Below are positions 24,201 through 35,658 of a stretch of 64,000 bases of DNA, in pieces. The stretch's first letter is position 1, and each line of letters starts with the position of its first letter. The notes under the pieces are model-generated. The model ran no database searches. It was not told the DNA's origin and saw only the letters and a program-made list of their open reading frames with translations. The DNA is taken from contig NC_135782.1 in NCBI RefSeq assembly GCF_028453695.1, positions 868,001-932,000 of the forward strand, given 5' to 3'. Made by a program: the position numbers and the translations under genes. Origin of the DNA: Augochlora pura. Its lineage: Eukaryota; Arthropoda; Insecta; Hymenoptera; Halictidae.

Positions 24201-26670
24201 AAGCCATGCTATTTTGCTCGAACTATCGAATAGTATAAACTTTGAGGCACTCGGAAGAACTTCGCGAGCATTGTATTGAATCTTTCATTGAATTTGAACG
24301 AACGGCATCGAGTTTTCGGATCCGCGGCGATCGTTTTCCCTCGTTCGTTTAAAAACAGGCGCGCTCTTAGGATTTGAAATATTAAGGAATGCGACGAGGC
24401 TCGAAGTATACTCCGTGTATTTTCGTTGCAAGTAACGCGTGTCCCTCGCGAGCCTTAACGCGAGCGTAAAAAAACAATAAATTTGCAAAATCGTTAAGGG
24501 AAGAACTATATTTTTATCGGAGCTAATTAATTATTAGATCTGCTAATTGTTCAAAAATTAGAACACCGTCGCGTTGTTCCTCGATGGAAAATTCCTATTC
24601 GCTGGCTGGCGCCAGTGAAATAATAACATTCATCCCCGCGGAAAAAAAATTGCCGACCTGGTCCGAACCTTCTGGAAGCTTTCCAATAATTCAATCCTTT
24701 GGGGACCTCGTTTTTTAATTAATTCGCGGTATCGGTGTCCGGGTCGGTGCGTTCTCTTTTGACAACCCCACTTGACACTGTTACACGTCTCTCAATAAAT
24801 AAGTACTCACGCGAAAGTATCGGCAATCCGAGGAAGCAGGTGGTTCTTTCGTTACTGAAAAATCGCACGGTGTCACCCGCGAGATAAAATAATTTCGGCA
24901 CTCGTTGCTTTCAGTTTCTTTTATATGCTTTTATGCCAGATTTAGATCTCCTATTTTTCGTCTCAATATAAGTGCGACGATGTAACTCGATTTTCTTCTT
25001 CACTTTGTGAATTAACAAGAAAAATGTTGCTCTCGTATCGGTTATTGCACACGAGTATTTTATTGCTCGCAGTACCGTTGCTAGACAATGTCAGACGTTG
25101 CTGTGTTCCCAGTGAGATTTGTCCCGTTTAACGAGGATATTGTTCGGCACGGGACTCTAACAAACGACTGAGAGGCCGTCGGTTTGCTAAACGACGGTCT
25201 ACATGCATCGTCTACATCATCTCCTCGCACGTGCACACTTGTGTTGTGCACCGTTTATAAATGGAACAAGACATCCCCAAAGTGCTTACCCCGGGGTATT
25301 TCCATTTGCGAGCATGAATAATTGTTGGGTTTCGTGTTTTATCGATAGGCGACGGCAGCTAAGGAATCTTCGCGAGGGAAAAATGTCGTTTTTCCAAAGT
25401 GCATCGCGTTTTTTTAAGCGATCGTAATCAACGCCGTGCCATAGGTTCTTATACTCTAGACTGCTATAGCACATTGTCTTGGATCGTAAGACGCTCCTCT
25501 CGCTGCCAATTGATGAAGAAATTTATTATGCCACGCATCGCCAATTTCGCAGTTTGTTGCTTCAGTATTGCCAGCAATAAAACCGAACATTTCTCTGTAG
25601 CATTTTCCATAACTTGTCGCGAAGATTTATGTTCCCAGATTAAAAATATAACTCGTTCAGGCGTACGATAATAAATCTCTGGGACTTAACTTTTTGCTTA
25701 ACTTAATTTTTGCTTAACTTAATTTTCCTTAACTTTTTGCAACCCAATCTGTTTTTACCAATGAAAACTTGACTTCTCCTTTATAACAAGAAGTTTTGCT
25801 GATTAAAGAACTTTCTAATTAATTTCTCGTATTTTATTTTGCTGCAGAGACGACAATTGGTCTGACGAAGCGTGCGACAGATTCACTGAACTCACTTCAT
25901 GCGAAGTACTCACGGCTAAAATTGAGGGATACATCGATCGGATTCGCACTTACGGAAAATCTCGGCGTGAAGTGACGATCTACTGTCTCGATCTATTCGA
26001 CAATACCGACGATAAGGTACAGCGGTAACAAAAATTAAGGGATGATACCGTGCCGCGACCAATTTCGTTGTTCCGATGACGAGGATGTCTCTTGTAATGT
26101 TCATAGGATGTCAACGTCGCTTTGGAACTGATAAACGAGGGCCTGGCAGACGCGGTGGAACCTTTATTGTTATCTAGTCGGTCGACGTCCCGCCCCTCGT
26201 CCGCGGCTTCGATAGAGAAGCGAACCTCGACGAAAACGCCGGCGAGCACCTCGCAGAGAATGGATTCGAGCGTCGAGATGATATCGTCGACGTTGAACGC
26301 GACGATAGATCTCGAGCAGTCCTCCTCGATAGAGGAAATAAATACGTCCACGCCAAAAGTAAGCGATCTTTTCACGGTCCACGAAAAAGCATGCGATGCG
26401 AATTGATTTTCCAGCGGCTAAAGTTTCCTTAATTTTGTTTTCCAGAGACCTGTCCGTCAGATCGAGGAGATCGATCTTGTTACACCGGTGAAGAACGATA
26501 CGGTGAGTTTCATCGAGAACGAGAGGAAATGCGGCGACGATTACTTGCGAAACGGAAGCGGTGGAAATCGGTACAATAAATCATCGAACGCGAAAACTAA
26601 GCCGCAAATCTATCCAGCCGGATACGAGAGCGAATTGTCCGACGACTCGGACGAACTAGAACTGGGGTGA
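18261..26670 (+). CDS. papi: papi / TDRKH (Tudor and KH domain piRNA factor)
   Basis: Exons 18261-18362, 18432-18831, 18909-19363, 19438-19661, 25848-26016, 26107-26358 and 26446-26670 join in phase to 608 residues. An N-terminal membrane anchor (about 8-32, followed by KK) precedes two KH domains with GRGG and GRYG loops (about 50-190), a Tudor domain from about 320 with FFMDYGN of the aromatic cage, its extended second half after the long intron (DDNWSDEACDRFTEL, LTAKIEGY), and a Ser/Thr-rich acidic tail ending ELELG. Papi sits on the mitochondrial outer membrane, binds symmetrically dimethylated arginines of PIWI proteins and supports 3'-end trimming of piRNAs. The 6,186-bp intron 19662-25847 splits the Tudor region and contains an antisense gene. 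The in-frame ATG at 18270 is an alternative start. Confidence 0.93.
19758..19763 (-). terminator. Poly(A) signal of the nested MATH-BTB gene
   Basis: AATAAA on the minus strand, about 145 bases beyond the stop codon at 19905 and still inside the papi intron, so the nested transcript can end before reaching the upstream papi exon. Confidence 0.5.
19905..21996 (-). CDS. MATH-BTB (speckle-type POZ-like) protein nested in a papi intron
   Basis: Minus-strand exons 21819-21996, 21244-21542, 20950-21102, 20242-20389 and 19905-20173 join in phase to 348 residues (SPOP-type proteins are about 370). The first two exons (1-159) form a diverged MATH/TRAF domain. The next give a BTB/POZ domain (VHSNIIAARSSVLAEMIS, then FILELSDL, ELLRYIYTD) and a BACK-like helical tail to ELSN. 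Such proteins are substrate adaptors for CUL3 ubiquitin ligases, binding substrate by MATH and CUL3 by BTB. I place the third donor at CAA/GTAAAG (20950/20949) because it gives a BTB domain of normal spacing. Reading through it instead runs into an in-frame TAA after 57 more codons. The whole gene lies antisense inside the long papi intron. Confidence 0.82.
20479..20508 (-). other. Possible alternative first exon of the MATH-BTB gene
   Basis: ATG at 20508-20506 begins a ten-codon frame (MLSCYFITLW) that ends at a strong donor (TGG then GTGAGT). It joins in phase to the BTB exon at 20389. The product would lack MATH and half of the BTB fold. There is no acceptor upstream, so it can only be a first exon. 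It may be chance. Confidence 0.2.
22017..25847. other. Remaining papi intron 4 sequence
   Basis: It starts with the promoter region of the nested MATH-BTB gene (just above 21996). From about 22.1 kb the composition becomes visibly richer in GC, with many CG dinucleotides. I read the six frames and found no exon with both splice signals and protein-like sequence. It may hold regulatory DNA. Confidence 0.5.
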
Positions 26671-28771
26671 ATTCGCTTTCCTCAAAGCATTTTATAATTA
26701 CTGCGACCATATCGAAGTAGAGCACACATTTTACCGGTGTCCATAAGATTTCTGCTTCACGACGGACTGTTCCTTAACTAATTTTTTTACACAGTCTACG
26801 TTTGCATTAATTATTTCCAAACGATTCGTTTCTTACGCCTCTACAACCGGTTTATTTTAATCTTACAGATGGAGTATTGTTTTTTTTTATATACATAGCA
26901 TAATATGTTCTACTAACTTCATTGACAAGATACACCGTGTGTGGGCGTACGCATTGTTATTTTTAAACGTTAAATTTTATTTATTTTACGATGCAAACGA
27001 TATTTTTAGTTTAGTTGCAAGTGTTTCTTCGTAATAACGACACTGTCGAAAGGTAGATATTTTAGTACAGTAACTATCGATCAAAATCTTCCCAATAAGT
27101 ACTTTTATTCTAGTTCTTGGTACGCTTGCTTCCAATTTAGAAGTATTTCGTTGATTCAATTTTTTGTTTATTTTAATATGTAGTATTCAAGATCTTCATT
27201 CCCAATGGTGTAACGTTAGGCACTGTCAACACTTGTTGAACGCTTCGTCGAATATTTCTTTATAAAAGATTTTATCAGCAGAGGATCACAGCAGGATCGA
27301 ATGCCGCGCGTTCAAATAGAGCTATAGTAGGTTAAGTTTCTGGGACGAATAGTGTACGTATAAAAGTTTTGGGTATATTTTAACTAGCCGTATGCTCGAT
27401 AACGTCTTAAATAAAAACTCAACTTGCCATGTTCCTTAAGAGTAGAGTAAGAACAATCATTCTCTGTAAGCTTTTCTATGCTATTAGGTCGGGGAGCTAT
27501 TACAGATGTATATTTTTGTATAATAAAGGATGCTATTCTGCTACCAAAATCCCGGCGACAATTTGTTACTTCCTGAAGAAGGGAAAGCGATACAGTTTTC
27601 GTAGCTTTTAGCTTTGTCTGTTGAATAGCGTATTCAGTTTGATAAACGCTTGGTATAGTTTGACAATGACGCGATTGCGAATCTGGTTAGATTGAGAGGA
27701 GAAAGAGTAATTGAACATTTCTGTACAAGATATATAATTAATTCCAATGTTTAAACCGCGGATCGCTATGCGAAATCAAGATTGTCTGTTTCGTAGTTCG
27801 TTCGCACAGATTCGTTATAAATACATAGAATACAGAAATGCGAACGTTACCTTGCCAACGCAATCTGTACCAGGATGATCCAGGAGAAACGTACGAGGCA
27901 CAGAGGCTGGATATTTATTCGTGAGAATGAAAATTATTCACTCTCCCGACTATTTGTCCGCCGTTCTCTAACGGAAACCTAAATCTCGTCGTTTCCTTTC
28001 ACTCGATCTGTCTCCGCTGCTGCTTTCTCGGATTACGGCATCTCTCGCTACCCAGGCGAACGGTTTTTCGGCGACTCTTGTCAACGAGTAAAAGTCGGAA
28101 CCGTTCGGTCGACCGCAAAAAACCGGGGGCAGAGCCTTCGCAGACGCGGAGGAAGAGGAAGGCACGGTACCGGAAGTTGCTTCGCTGGTACGGTGAGTAG
28201 AGATTGCTTCGATGATTCGACGAATGATGGATTCCGCGCGACGAATAGCGCACCAATCATGGCTGATCTGAGGAATGTGGTCGCACAGAACTTTTTATTG
28301 TCGACGATATTGTCGCGATCGTTCTACCAAATAATCGGCCATTTTTTTTTTAGAAGTTAGGTGAGGCAATAGACAGAAAGTCTGTCGTGCAAGCATAGTT
28401 ATCGAATTTTTTGGATTCTCGCTAGATTAAATCGAACTATGAAATACAGTATAAATATTACACTATGGGATGAGAGTATGATAAAGTCTTTTGTATTTTT
28501 GTCGTGATCTCCTGGAATTTCACGAGGAACGCTCGAATGACAGAGATTTAGCCGAGCTAATGAAACAATATTCAACCTTGTCTTGAGCAGAGAAATGAAT
28601 GAGTACTAACGGCCGGTCGTGACCATTCTCGATAAGACAATCGGTCTGGGATAAAGCAATTACTCAGTAGAAAAAAGTGTCGAGAGTGCCGACGGTAATT
28701 GTTGTCGCTTAGGAGCTTACCGGTGCTCGGCGATCGGAAAAAGACGAGAAAACTGTGGCCAAGCGAGACCG
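26671..28771. other. papi 3' UTR and intergenic spacer
   Basis: The first part is presumably papi 3' UTR (AT-rich). A GC-rich block around 27960-28260 has overlapping ORFs on both strands; the plus-strand one (ending VPEVASLVR) looks mildly protein-like but has no start or clear acceptor. No gene is supported. Confidence 0.5.
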
Positions 28772-28810
28772 TATAAAACGTTGGGATCGCCGTTCACGCT
28801 CGACAGTCCG
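28772..28810 (+). promoter_or_regulatory. TATA box and initiator of the small secreted protein gene
   Basis: TATAAA at 28772-28777 is followed by CGACAGTC at about 28801-28808, initiator-like and at correct distance. The predicted leader is about 45 bases to the ATG at 28851. Confidence 0.6.
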
Positions 28811-28850
28811 ACGAATATCTCAACGAACGACGGCAACAAGCGTTCCGATC

Positions 28851-30134
28851 ATGAATAATTTGGTAAATCGAATCTTTCTGTTTCTTCTTCTAACGTGTTA
28901 CGCCGTGTGATCAATTATTGTCGCCACTACAACGATGCACAACTATCGAAAATCTGTGTGAATCGCACACTATTTCTTAATATTTATACAAAAGTATTTC
29001 AAACAAAAATTAGTTCGCTGATACAGTAAAGAATTCATTGAAATAAGTATATGTATAATTCATAACACTTGTCAAGTACTTTTGCATTGAATTAAAACAA
29101 ATAAATGGAAGTTAATGCTCTATGAGCAATATACATAGAATCGCGCGCTAACAATTATGCAAAGCAAAAGATCGTTGCATATTCCAATTTGTCGTAAACG
29201 TGTTTGCGAGCCGAGCGTTTCCTGTCGTCGTTTCCCGTGATTTTTGACCGTGTAAAAGTGAAACATTCACCGGCTCCGGTAGCTAACTTTTACCCATTCA
29301 AGTGCTCAGTCAAGAGAACGGTTCAGCCTTTAAAGTATTCACCATAACAAAATAGTTATTTTTAGAAGATCAACGTGCCGTGAACTGTGCGACCAATGAC
29401 GCCTCGTTTGAAAACTCCAGTCTTTAAAAAGAAAAGCAGCTCTTTAATGTCACGTGGCGATGCCTTTGATGAAATATCTATCTAATCATCGAGTCTATCA
29501 GGTTTTTGGCGAGCAAAACAGCGAGCGTGGCAAACGCATTCGCATAGATGAGAATCTTGATATCAGAAGTTCTAATAATCGTGGTTCCATTGTACAGTGT
29601 TATATGTATATCACGGCCAATCAAACTGCAGAAAAATTGTCTTAGTATCTCCGCTGTCATTCAAACATAATTAGGCCAGCATCGGGGCTAGCATTCAACA
29701 GCTTGTCGCATAATTTTCCGAATAACAGCACGCCTCGCACGTTAATGAAGCGATTCCCGGCGCGCGGAAGGGCTTCGTTCCCTTGAATGCCTGACTTCCC
29801 CGGCAACGATGCGTTAAATCTCGCTGTCACGCTATTTCAGACTATAACATTGATTCTTTTGTGCGGCGTCTACGGAGCTACGGCGGGCCGTCGTTACATT
29901 GCTATACCTGTGGACGGGATCGATGTGATCGAGCTGAGTCCGGTCGTGGCGAGGATCGCCCGGCATACAGACGGCTACGTGCCGGCCCCGGCTCCGAGCA
30001 ATCATCAGGAGGATCCGGAGAGCCTGCGTTTAGAAAGGTCCGTTAATCCAATTCTGGATTACGTGGATTTCGGCGGGTACACCGGGTCAAACGGAGCTTT
30101 CAGCTGGTACGCCGATTATCCGGCGCACCATTGA
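28851..30134 (+). CDS. Small secreted protein, unknown function
   Basis: Exon 28851-28862 codes MNNL, followed by a 978-bp intron. Exon 29841-30134 continues TITLILLCGVYGATAG and gives 101 residues. The first 20 residues form a typical signal peptide, so the mature product is about 80 residues, beginning near RRYIAIPVDGIDVIELSP. It is acidic, lacks cysteines after the signal region, and ends YTGSNGAFSWYADYPAHH. A short first exon carrying only the start of the signal peptide, with a strong TATA box, is typical of insect cuticular or other abundantly secreted proteins. I do not recognise the family, and a cuticle, hemolymph or peptide-precursor role is only a guess. The single Arg-Arg is the only dibasic site near the mature start. 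Confidence 0.75.
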
Positions 30135-30136
30135 CG

Positions 30137-30244
30137 ATGGACCCAACCGGAGACCCAGAGACGTTCACGTTCACATTTCCGTTCGAGTACGCTACGATCG
30201 ATCCGGCCGACGGATATTCCGTGAGCAACGAACCGGCCCGATGA
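30137..30244 (+). CDS. Second short ORF in the same transcript (candidate)
   Basis: Two bases after the stop of the secreted-protein ORF an ATG opens a 35-codon frame, MDPTGDPETFTFTFPFEY and on to EPAR, closed by TGA at 30242-30244. Its composition (acidic, FTFTFPFEY, few Arg or Ser) is more protein-like than the same stretch read in the first frame, which is Arg/Ser-rich. It may be a relict C-terminal extension separated by a frameshift and stop, a downstream cistron, or chance. Confidence 0.25.
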   Translation: MDPTGDPETFTFTFPFEYATIDPADGYSVSNEPAR

Positions 30245-30401
30245 ATATGTTCGGCGAGAAAGTAATGGTCGCGGCGACGATCCCTTCGTTCTTCCTGAGA
30301 GAACCGAACCGGGTACGACGAGATCGTGGAGAAACTTGTTCCGGACTCGTCTTGGACCATTGTCACCCTCTGTTTAATCCTGTCTGTTTGTATAACACAG
30401 A

Positions 30402-30407
30402 AATAAA
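30402..30407 (+). terminator. Poly(A) signal of the small secreted protein gene
   Basis: AATAAA about 270 bases after the first stop, followed by a T-rich stretch. Confidence 0.55.
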
Positions 30408-32417
30408 ATTGTTTAATAATGTTTATTCCGTCATCGAGTTCGTTTGACTTTCGGCAAAATTTGTGTCTGTGGAAATGATCGTATTTTCTGATTAATTTTT
30501 TATTGAACGCAGCGCATGAAATGATTGCAAATATGGTGGTGGTGAGATATTTACCTTTCTCAGGATGCACGCCAAATAATATATGCATTTGTATGCAGAC
30601 AAATGTACAGCATACCGTTAATTAATTAATAATATAATTAATTAATATTCTCGCAGGATCGCTCGATTTTTGCAAGTCCATCCGAAATTCCAATCTCTGC
30701 GGTCAGCCAGGCTTCGCTTTCAAAACACTGATTCTGAAAGCAAGAGCAACATTCTATACCGTTCGCAGCCATTGGCTATTAGTTGCGAGTGCATCGATAA
30801 CAATCTCGTCGAGGCGAGCATCATTCCTATCGTAGCATTAAGTAATTGAAACGAGCCCGTGAATTTCACGGATCACGGAATCTTTAAGTAGCTATATCGT
30901 GACCATTCTTCGGTGAGAAAACGATAGGGGGTCGATCGAATGTTCGTTATTATCCTCGGCACGCTCCCTCTTCCATTGATTCATGCGCCAGTCCCGCCGT
31001 GTTCTTTTCGCGTTCGTACGAAATGTTTCCCTTGTAGAAGGAGAACTGCAAACATTAATTTATCGCGTTAATATTTCCTTAACATATCCACCAGCGATAT
31101 GATCGCAGAAGCTTGTTGAAAGGAGAGGCGTTCGTCCTGTTCGATAAAATTTCATTTATCAAAGATTTATTTATCCAATAGAATTTTATAACAAGGTACA
31201 GTTACGTCAACCAGCTATCCCACTGCAAGCCATCGTGCCCCGAAGGTAGAAAACAATTCCAAATACAAGAGAAAACCGAACAAGATCTAGCTACTTTCAA
31301 CCAGTACACTTGTCATGCTCTCAAATTGTTTTCAGTCGTAGAGGATTTTGCTCGTGAAAGAGCTTCATCCGGCACAGAATAAATCTTTCAGCGGTATATT
31401 ACAATATCGCCGCGTTACACTCCCTCGCCGCGAAACGGTGAAACGAATCTTATCGTCCAACGGGCTGCAACAGCCTCAGAAATGGATATCTTTATTCATT
31501 CGGTGGAAGTTGTATATTCTTTATCGTAGTAGCGGATCCACTCCTCCGTAAGACAATATGAACGCGGCCGTCGGAACAAATGGAAAATAGAGGCGCATTT
31601 ATCTGCGCCCGGAATCGGGCAGCGCAAGGTTGCGCGCGGAGAACGTATAATAATATGTTACGCGGTCGAACGCGTGTTGTTGTTGTTGTCCTTAAAAGGC
31701 ATTAAGCACCCGGTGGAAAAGGCACGTGTTCGCCGCGCAATGGTGCACCCGAGCATATCGTTTACCGCGCGCGGTTAAATGAAATTTAAATCGCGAGCCA
31801 AACGAGAGACGCGGAAATGTTAAACGATGATGATGATGACGATGCTGTTCCCACGGATTGCGTAACGTTTAATACAGGACTCGGAATTAACCAGCACGCA
31901 ACGTGAGGGCCGTGCCTCCTGACTCGCGTCGCAACGTATCACGCCCCCCTCTTCGGCTTCACGGACGATAAATATGGAAAATAAATCTCGTGTACAGTTT
32001 CCGATTTAATTGCCAACGATAATACGATTTTCACGGACGTTAAATCTGTGGCGACTACATACCTCCGCCATTCGCCAGCAGATCGATTCCTTTCCCTCTA
32101 GTACCTAAAAACCGTCCCGATTTGTATATTATACACCGAAACCGTCCTTACCCTTATCCCTGTCTAAGGCAGGACCCGCTAGAACGCTTTACTGACGAGT
32201 CCCATAGCGGTCCCGGGACGAAACAGTCTCCCCTCTCTTTTCCCGCTCCTCGCTCCTCCAAATTTTCAACAGAAAAAGTAACTTTATTAATGGAATAAAT
32301 TCGGTGGAATAGCTCGCGTCATCGATCACGGCGATCATCGTTGTCAGGAGAGGAGGAGATTCTTGGTTACCTGTTCTGCGGAGCGTCATTGCTCAGTCAG
32401 TTGCTGCGTACTTACAG

Positions 32418-32470
32418 CTCGAAGCAGCCGTGTTCCACGACGTCCTCTTCCAGAACTGTCCCGACTTAAG
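32418..32470 (+). other. Candidate isolated coding exon
   Basis: An acceptor (CTTACAG, ending 32417) and a donor (AAG then GTGCAC) bound 53 bases coding LEAAVFHDVLFQNCPDL plus two bases. The sequence looks protein-like but no matching neighbour exon was found. Confidence 0.15.
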
Positions 32471-35400
32471 GTGCACCTCCGGATGACCTCTATTCATATC
32501 TCTGGTTCATTCCTATGATTAGTAGTAGTAATCCTAGTGGTCAGAAATGGTCATTCGAGTGGTTACTCCTGGTCATTTTGCCAAATACATGCTCTCTTTT
32601 TCTATAAAAATTTTTCTTTGTATTTTTAGGGTGCCGAGTCATCACGTCGACTTCAATCATTATCTTCCTCCAGTTTAAACAAATTTCCTTGAAACGAACC
32701 CTTTGAAAGTCGTTTATTCGCGATTAGCTTGTATAATTTTTATTCGGCATAAAAATGCATAAGCTGATATAACGGGATCGGATCGTTACACAGGCGACTA
32801 CGTGTGCGTGTGCGTTGCGAAGCAGGGTTGCAGTGTTATTAACACGTGCGCCGTTTCACTTAGAGTTGAAGACCTCTTTGAAAGGTGCATGAACCGGCGG
32901 TGAACAGAAAATGGCATGCAACTCGCCATAGCCGAGTGTGTTATGGCACCACCGGCAGGCAGTGTGCAGGAGTAACGGTTCCAGGCAGCTACACCCATGC
33001 GTATCGATTAGGCGCGTTGTATCTCAATCGCACGCCTAAAGGTGGCCGTCCGAGAAACAACCGTGTGCTGCGAAACTTTTCTCTAAAATGTGAGAATCAG
33101 AGTTTAAGCAAAATTAATAACGATTCTAATCTAAAAGACAGAAATTAGAACTCGGTGGAACGTAATGGTTGAACTTTGGACAGTTTATTCGAAACATTGG
33201 ACACATTTCAATAACCCTTTAAATGATAGAACATAGAGAACAAGTTGTCGTCATTCTATGCTTGTATCTTGTCATTTATTTTTACGTGTACGTACAATGG
33301 AGTTTTTTCTGATTATCCGAATTTCATCGGGACGTCATCTCCCGGCGATCGAAAAATAGTTTGCGGTGTCGGAGAAGTAAGTTGAAAGGTTCAAACGAGA
33401 ACTGTAAAAATATTCGAACAATTAAGGCGCCATCGCACCTTCAATTCCAGCACATTATTTAATTATATACACACACCTCCGGTTCGTCAACCGCTTTCGG
33501 AGCAACACGCTCTCCAAATGCACTTTCGTTATCTGTTTTCTAACACGGTCCTGCGACTCGATCGTTTTGGCATAACCTCTTCGAATCGAGCAAGTCGATA
33601 TATCTCAAGCACGACATCCCGGATAATCCACCTTAGACGCTCATGCTGCACGCATGGTATGGTTGCCGTTACGCGAGCGAAATGATTCCGACGAGCAATC
33701 ATCTCGAATAACACGAGAACGTTGCCAGTTTACAGCGGTATATCGTTTCGAACCATTTATTGTTGCGACATATTTGTTACATCCAGTTTAAAATATAGTT
33801 TAGTCGTTAATATCAAACATGGCTGCCGTCATCGGATGTCAAGTCACACCGACACGAAAAAATACCTCTTGAATATTCACCACCGTTCGAACGTGATCAG
33901 AATGAATCGAGAATATCGTTCAGCTACGAAGTTAGTCGATAGTGGTCGCCATTAATATAATCACACTCATTCTATTGTTAACTTAGGGTAGATTTTTCGA
34001 TTAGTTTCAGGTCACATAGTAACTTCGGGTCACTCCGTAGTACATTTTACTTCCGGTTCTCTTATATGTATATCAATCAGCCGACAGAACAGCAGACAAT
34101 CGGTAATTAGAAGAGCTGTTCGGATAGGCGTTAAGAACAGCCCGTGTGGTCTGTATCGTACCGATAGCAATTTACACAATATTCGCCGCATTCGCACTAA
34201 TATTTCCTCGATTTGGCTCGCCGTATCGTCATCGGATTGAAAGTGAAACTCGCGAACACCGTCCTCGCGTTTACGAGATTATCATCGTCGCCGGCGAGTT
34301 TCATCTTCAACTCGCACACGCTGCCGTGATCGTCCGCATACTAAAATATAGCATCGAGAAGTATCGTCTAAACGTGTGAACAGCTTTAGGACCATTATCT
34401 TCTAAAACCCTTGCCAAGTTCAGAGGCGAAAACATTCCGGTACGAGTACGTTCCAATTATCGCAAACAATCACGACACGCTCGCTGCGAACCATCGTTCC
34501 CAAGCGCGTGCTGAACATAAAGTGGATCTCGCGACGATCTCGCTGGACGATTCTGCAACGAATCCTTCGACAGCTTCTGCTAAACTTAAGTAACGAACGA
34601 CGGCGATTCGCGTCGCAAAAATTTCCGTCGAAACGTCAAAAACACAAGCGCCACAACCAATTTCCCGTTTTTTCTCCTCGAATCGTCGAACGCCAGACCC
34701 GATCACACCGACCTGTTAAGACAAAGACACCTACACTGATATTAACCCTAAAACAGCTAGAACGCGTTTTTATTATAATGCGTATTCTTGAACTGCAACG
34801 TTATCATGCCGTTTACATTGTTGCACAGAGAGAGATATTACAAATACGAACACAGACACGCGTTTAAATATGTTTCTTCACAGCGATTAAGATATACACA
34901 GTTCGAATTGTACAGGTTTCATCTATAGCCTCTTAAATGCTTAACACACTGTTTCCACGGAATAAATATACATGCACAACTTCCGGGCACACACGATCTT
35001 CTTTCTTTCTTTTTTTTATTCTTTACACAAAGGAACGCGTCCGACTTTTTACGCGGATTAGCCGTCAAAATATATTATGCATCGAGCACGTGTACGCGCG
35101 AGGTTCGCCGTCGATAGGTCTACCGAACAATAGCAATTATTCTACAGCACCTACGACGATATCGTGTCGGTGGTTGAGGAGCAGCTGAAAAGTTCCTGTA
35201 TCTCAATTTCTTTCTTTATCGACTGGACTCGTTGAAAGTGCCGTGGCACGATCCAGGTGGATCTTTGTGCGAATTAAAGATTGTTAGCATCGATTTAAAG
35301 AACAATAGGTGAGATCTCGAACGTTTAACTGTCGGCTACCCGTGTTTCGTTCTTTTAACAAGATGCCGCCACTATAATAACTGATCTTTTTCATTAGTCT

Positions 35401-35528
35401 GGTTTATGCAAGCGTCTCTTTTAATTGTTCTAGCGTGAAACAATAGCTTCTGTATAGTTAGAGGAAACGATTTAGAGGGAGGTGAGTACAATCTGTTTCT
35501 GCTTGTCGACAATTTTTATTTGTGCGGG

Positions 35529-35559
35529 ATAACCTGACATAACCTAACATAACCTGACT
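35529..35559. repeat. Short degenerate TTAGG-like array
   Basis: Read on the minus strand this is a run of five-base units TCAGG, TTATG, TTAGG, TTATG, TCAGG, TTA. The five-base period resembles degenerate arthropod telomeric TTAGG. Only about six units are present. Confidence 0.5.
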
Positions 35560-35625
35560 TCTGACTGTTAAACGTTAGGACTCCTATCTAAAAGAATTTA
35601 TGTTGTAAAATATAATCACATTACC

Positions 35626-35658
35626 GAATGAATGAATGACTGAACGAATGAATGAATA
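35626..35658. repeat. (GAAT)n microsatellite
   Basis: Eight imperfect GAAT-type units with GACT and GAAC variants. Confidence 0.85.

Noticed and set aside
30100..30588. 162-codon minus-strand ORF
   Set aside because: It overlaps the 3' part of the small secreted gene antisense and reads as a shadow.
34411..34593. Plus-strand ORF with possible acceptor at 34423
   Set aside because: It has mildly protein-like sequence, but its phase does not fit the only nearby candidate exon and no domain is seen.
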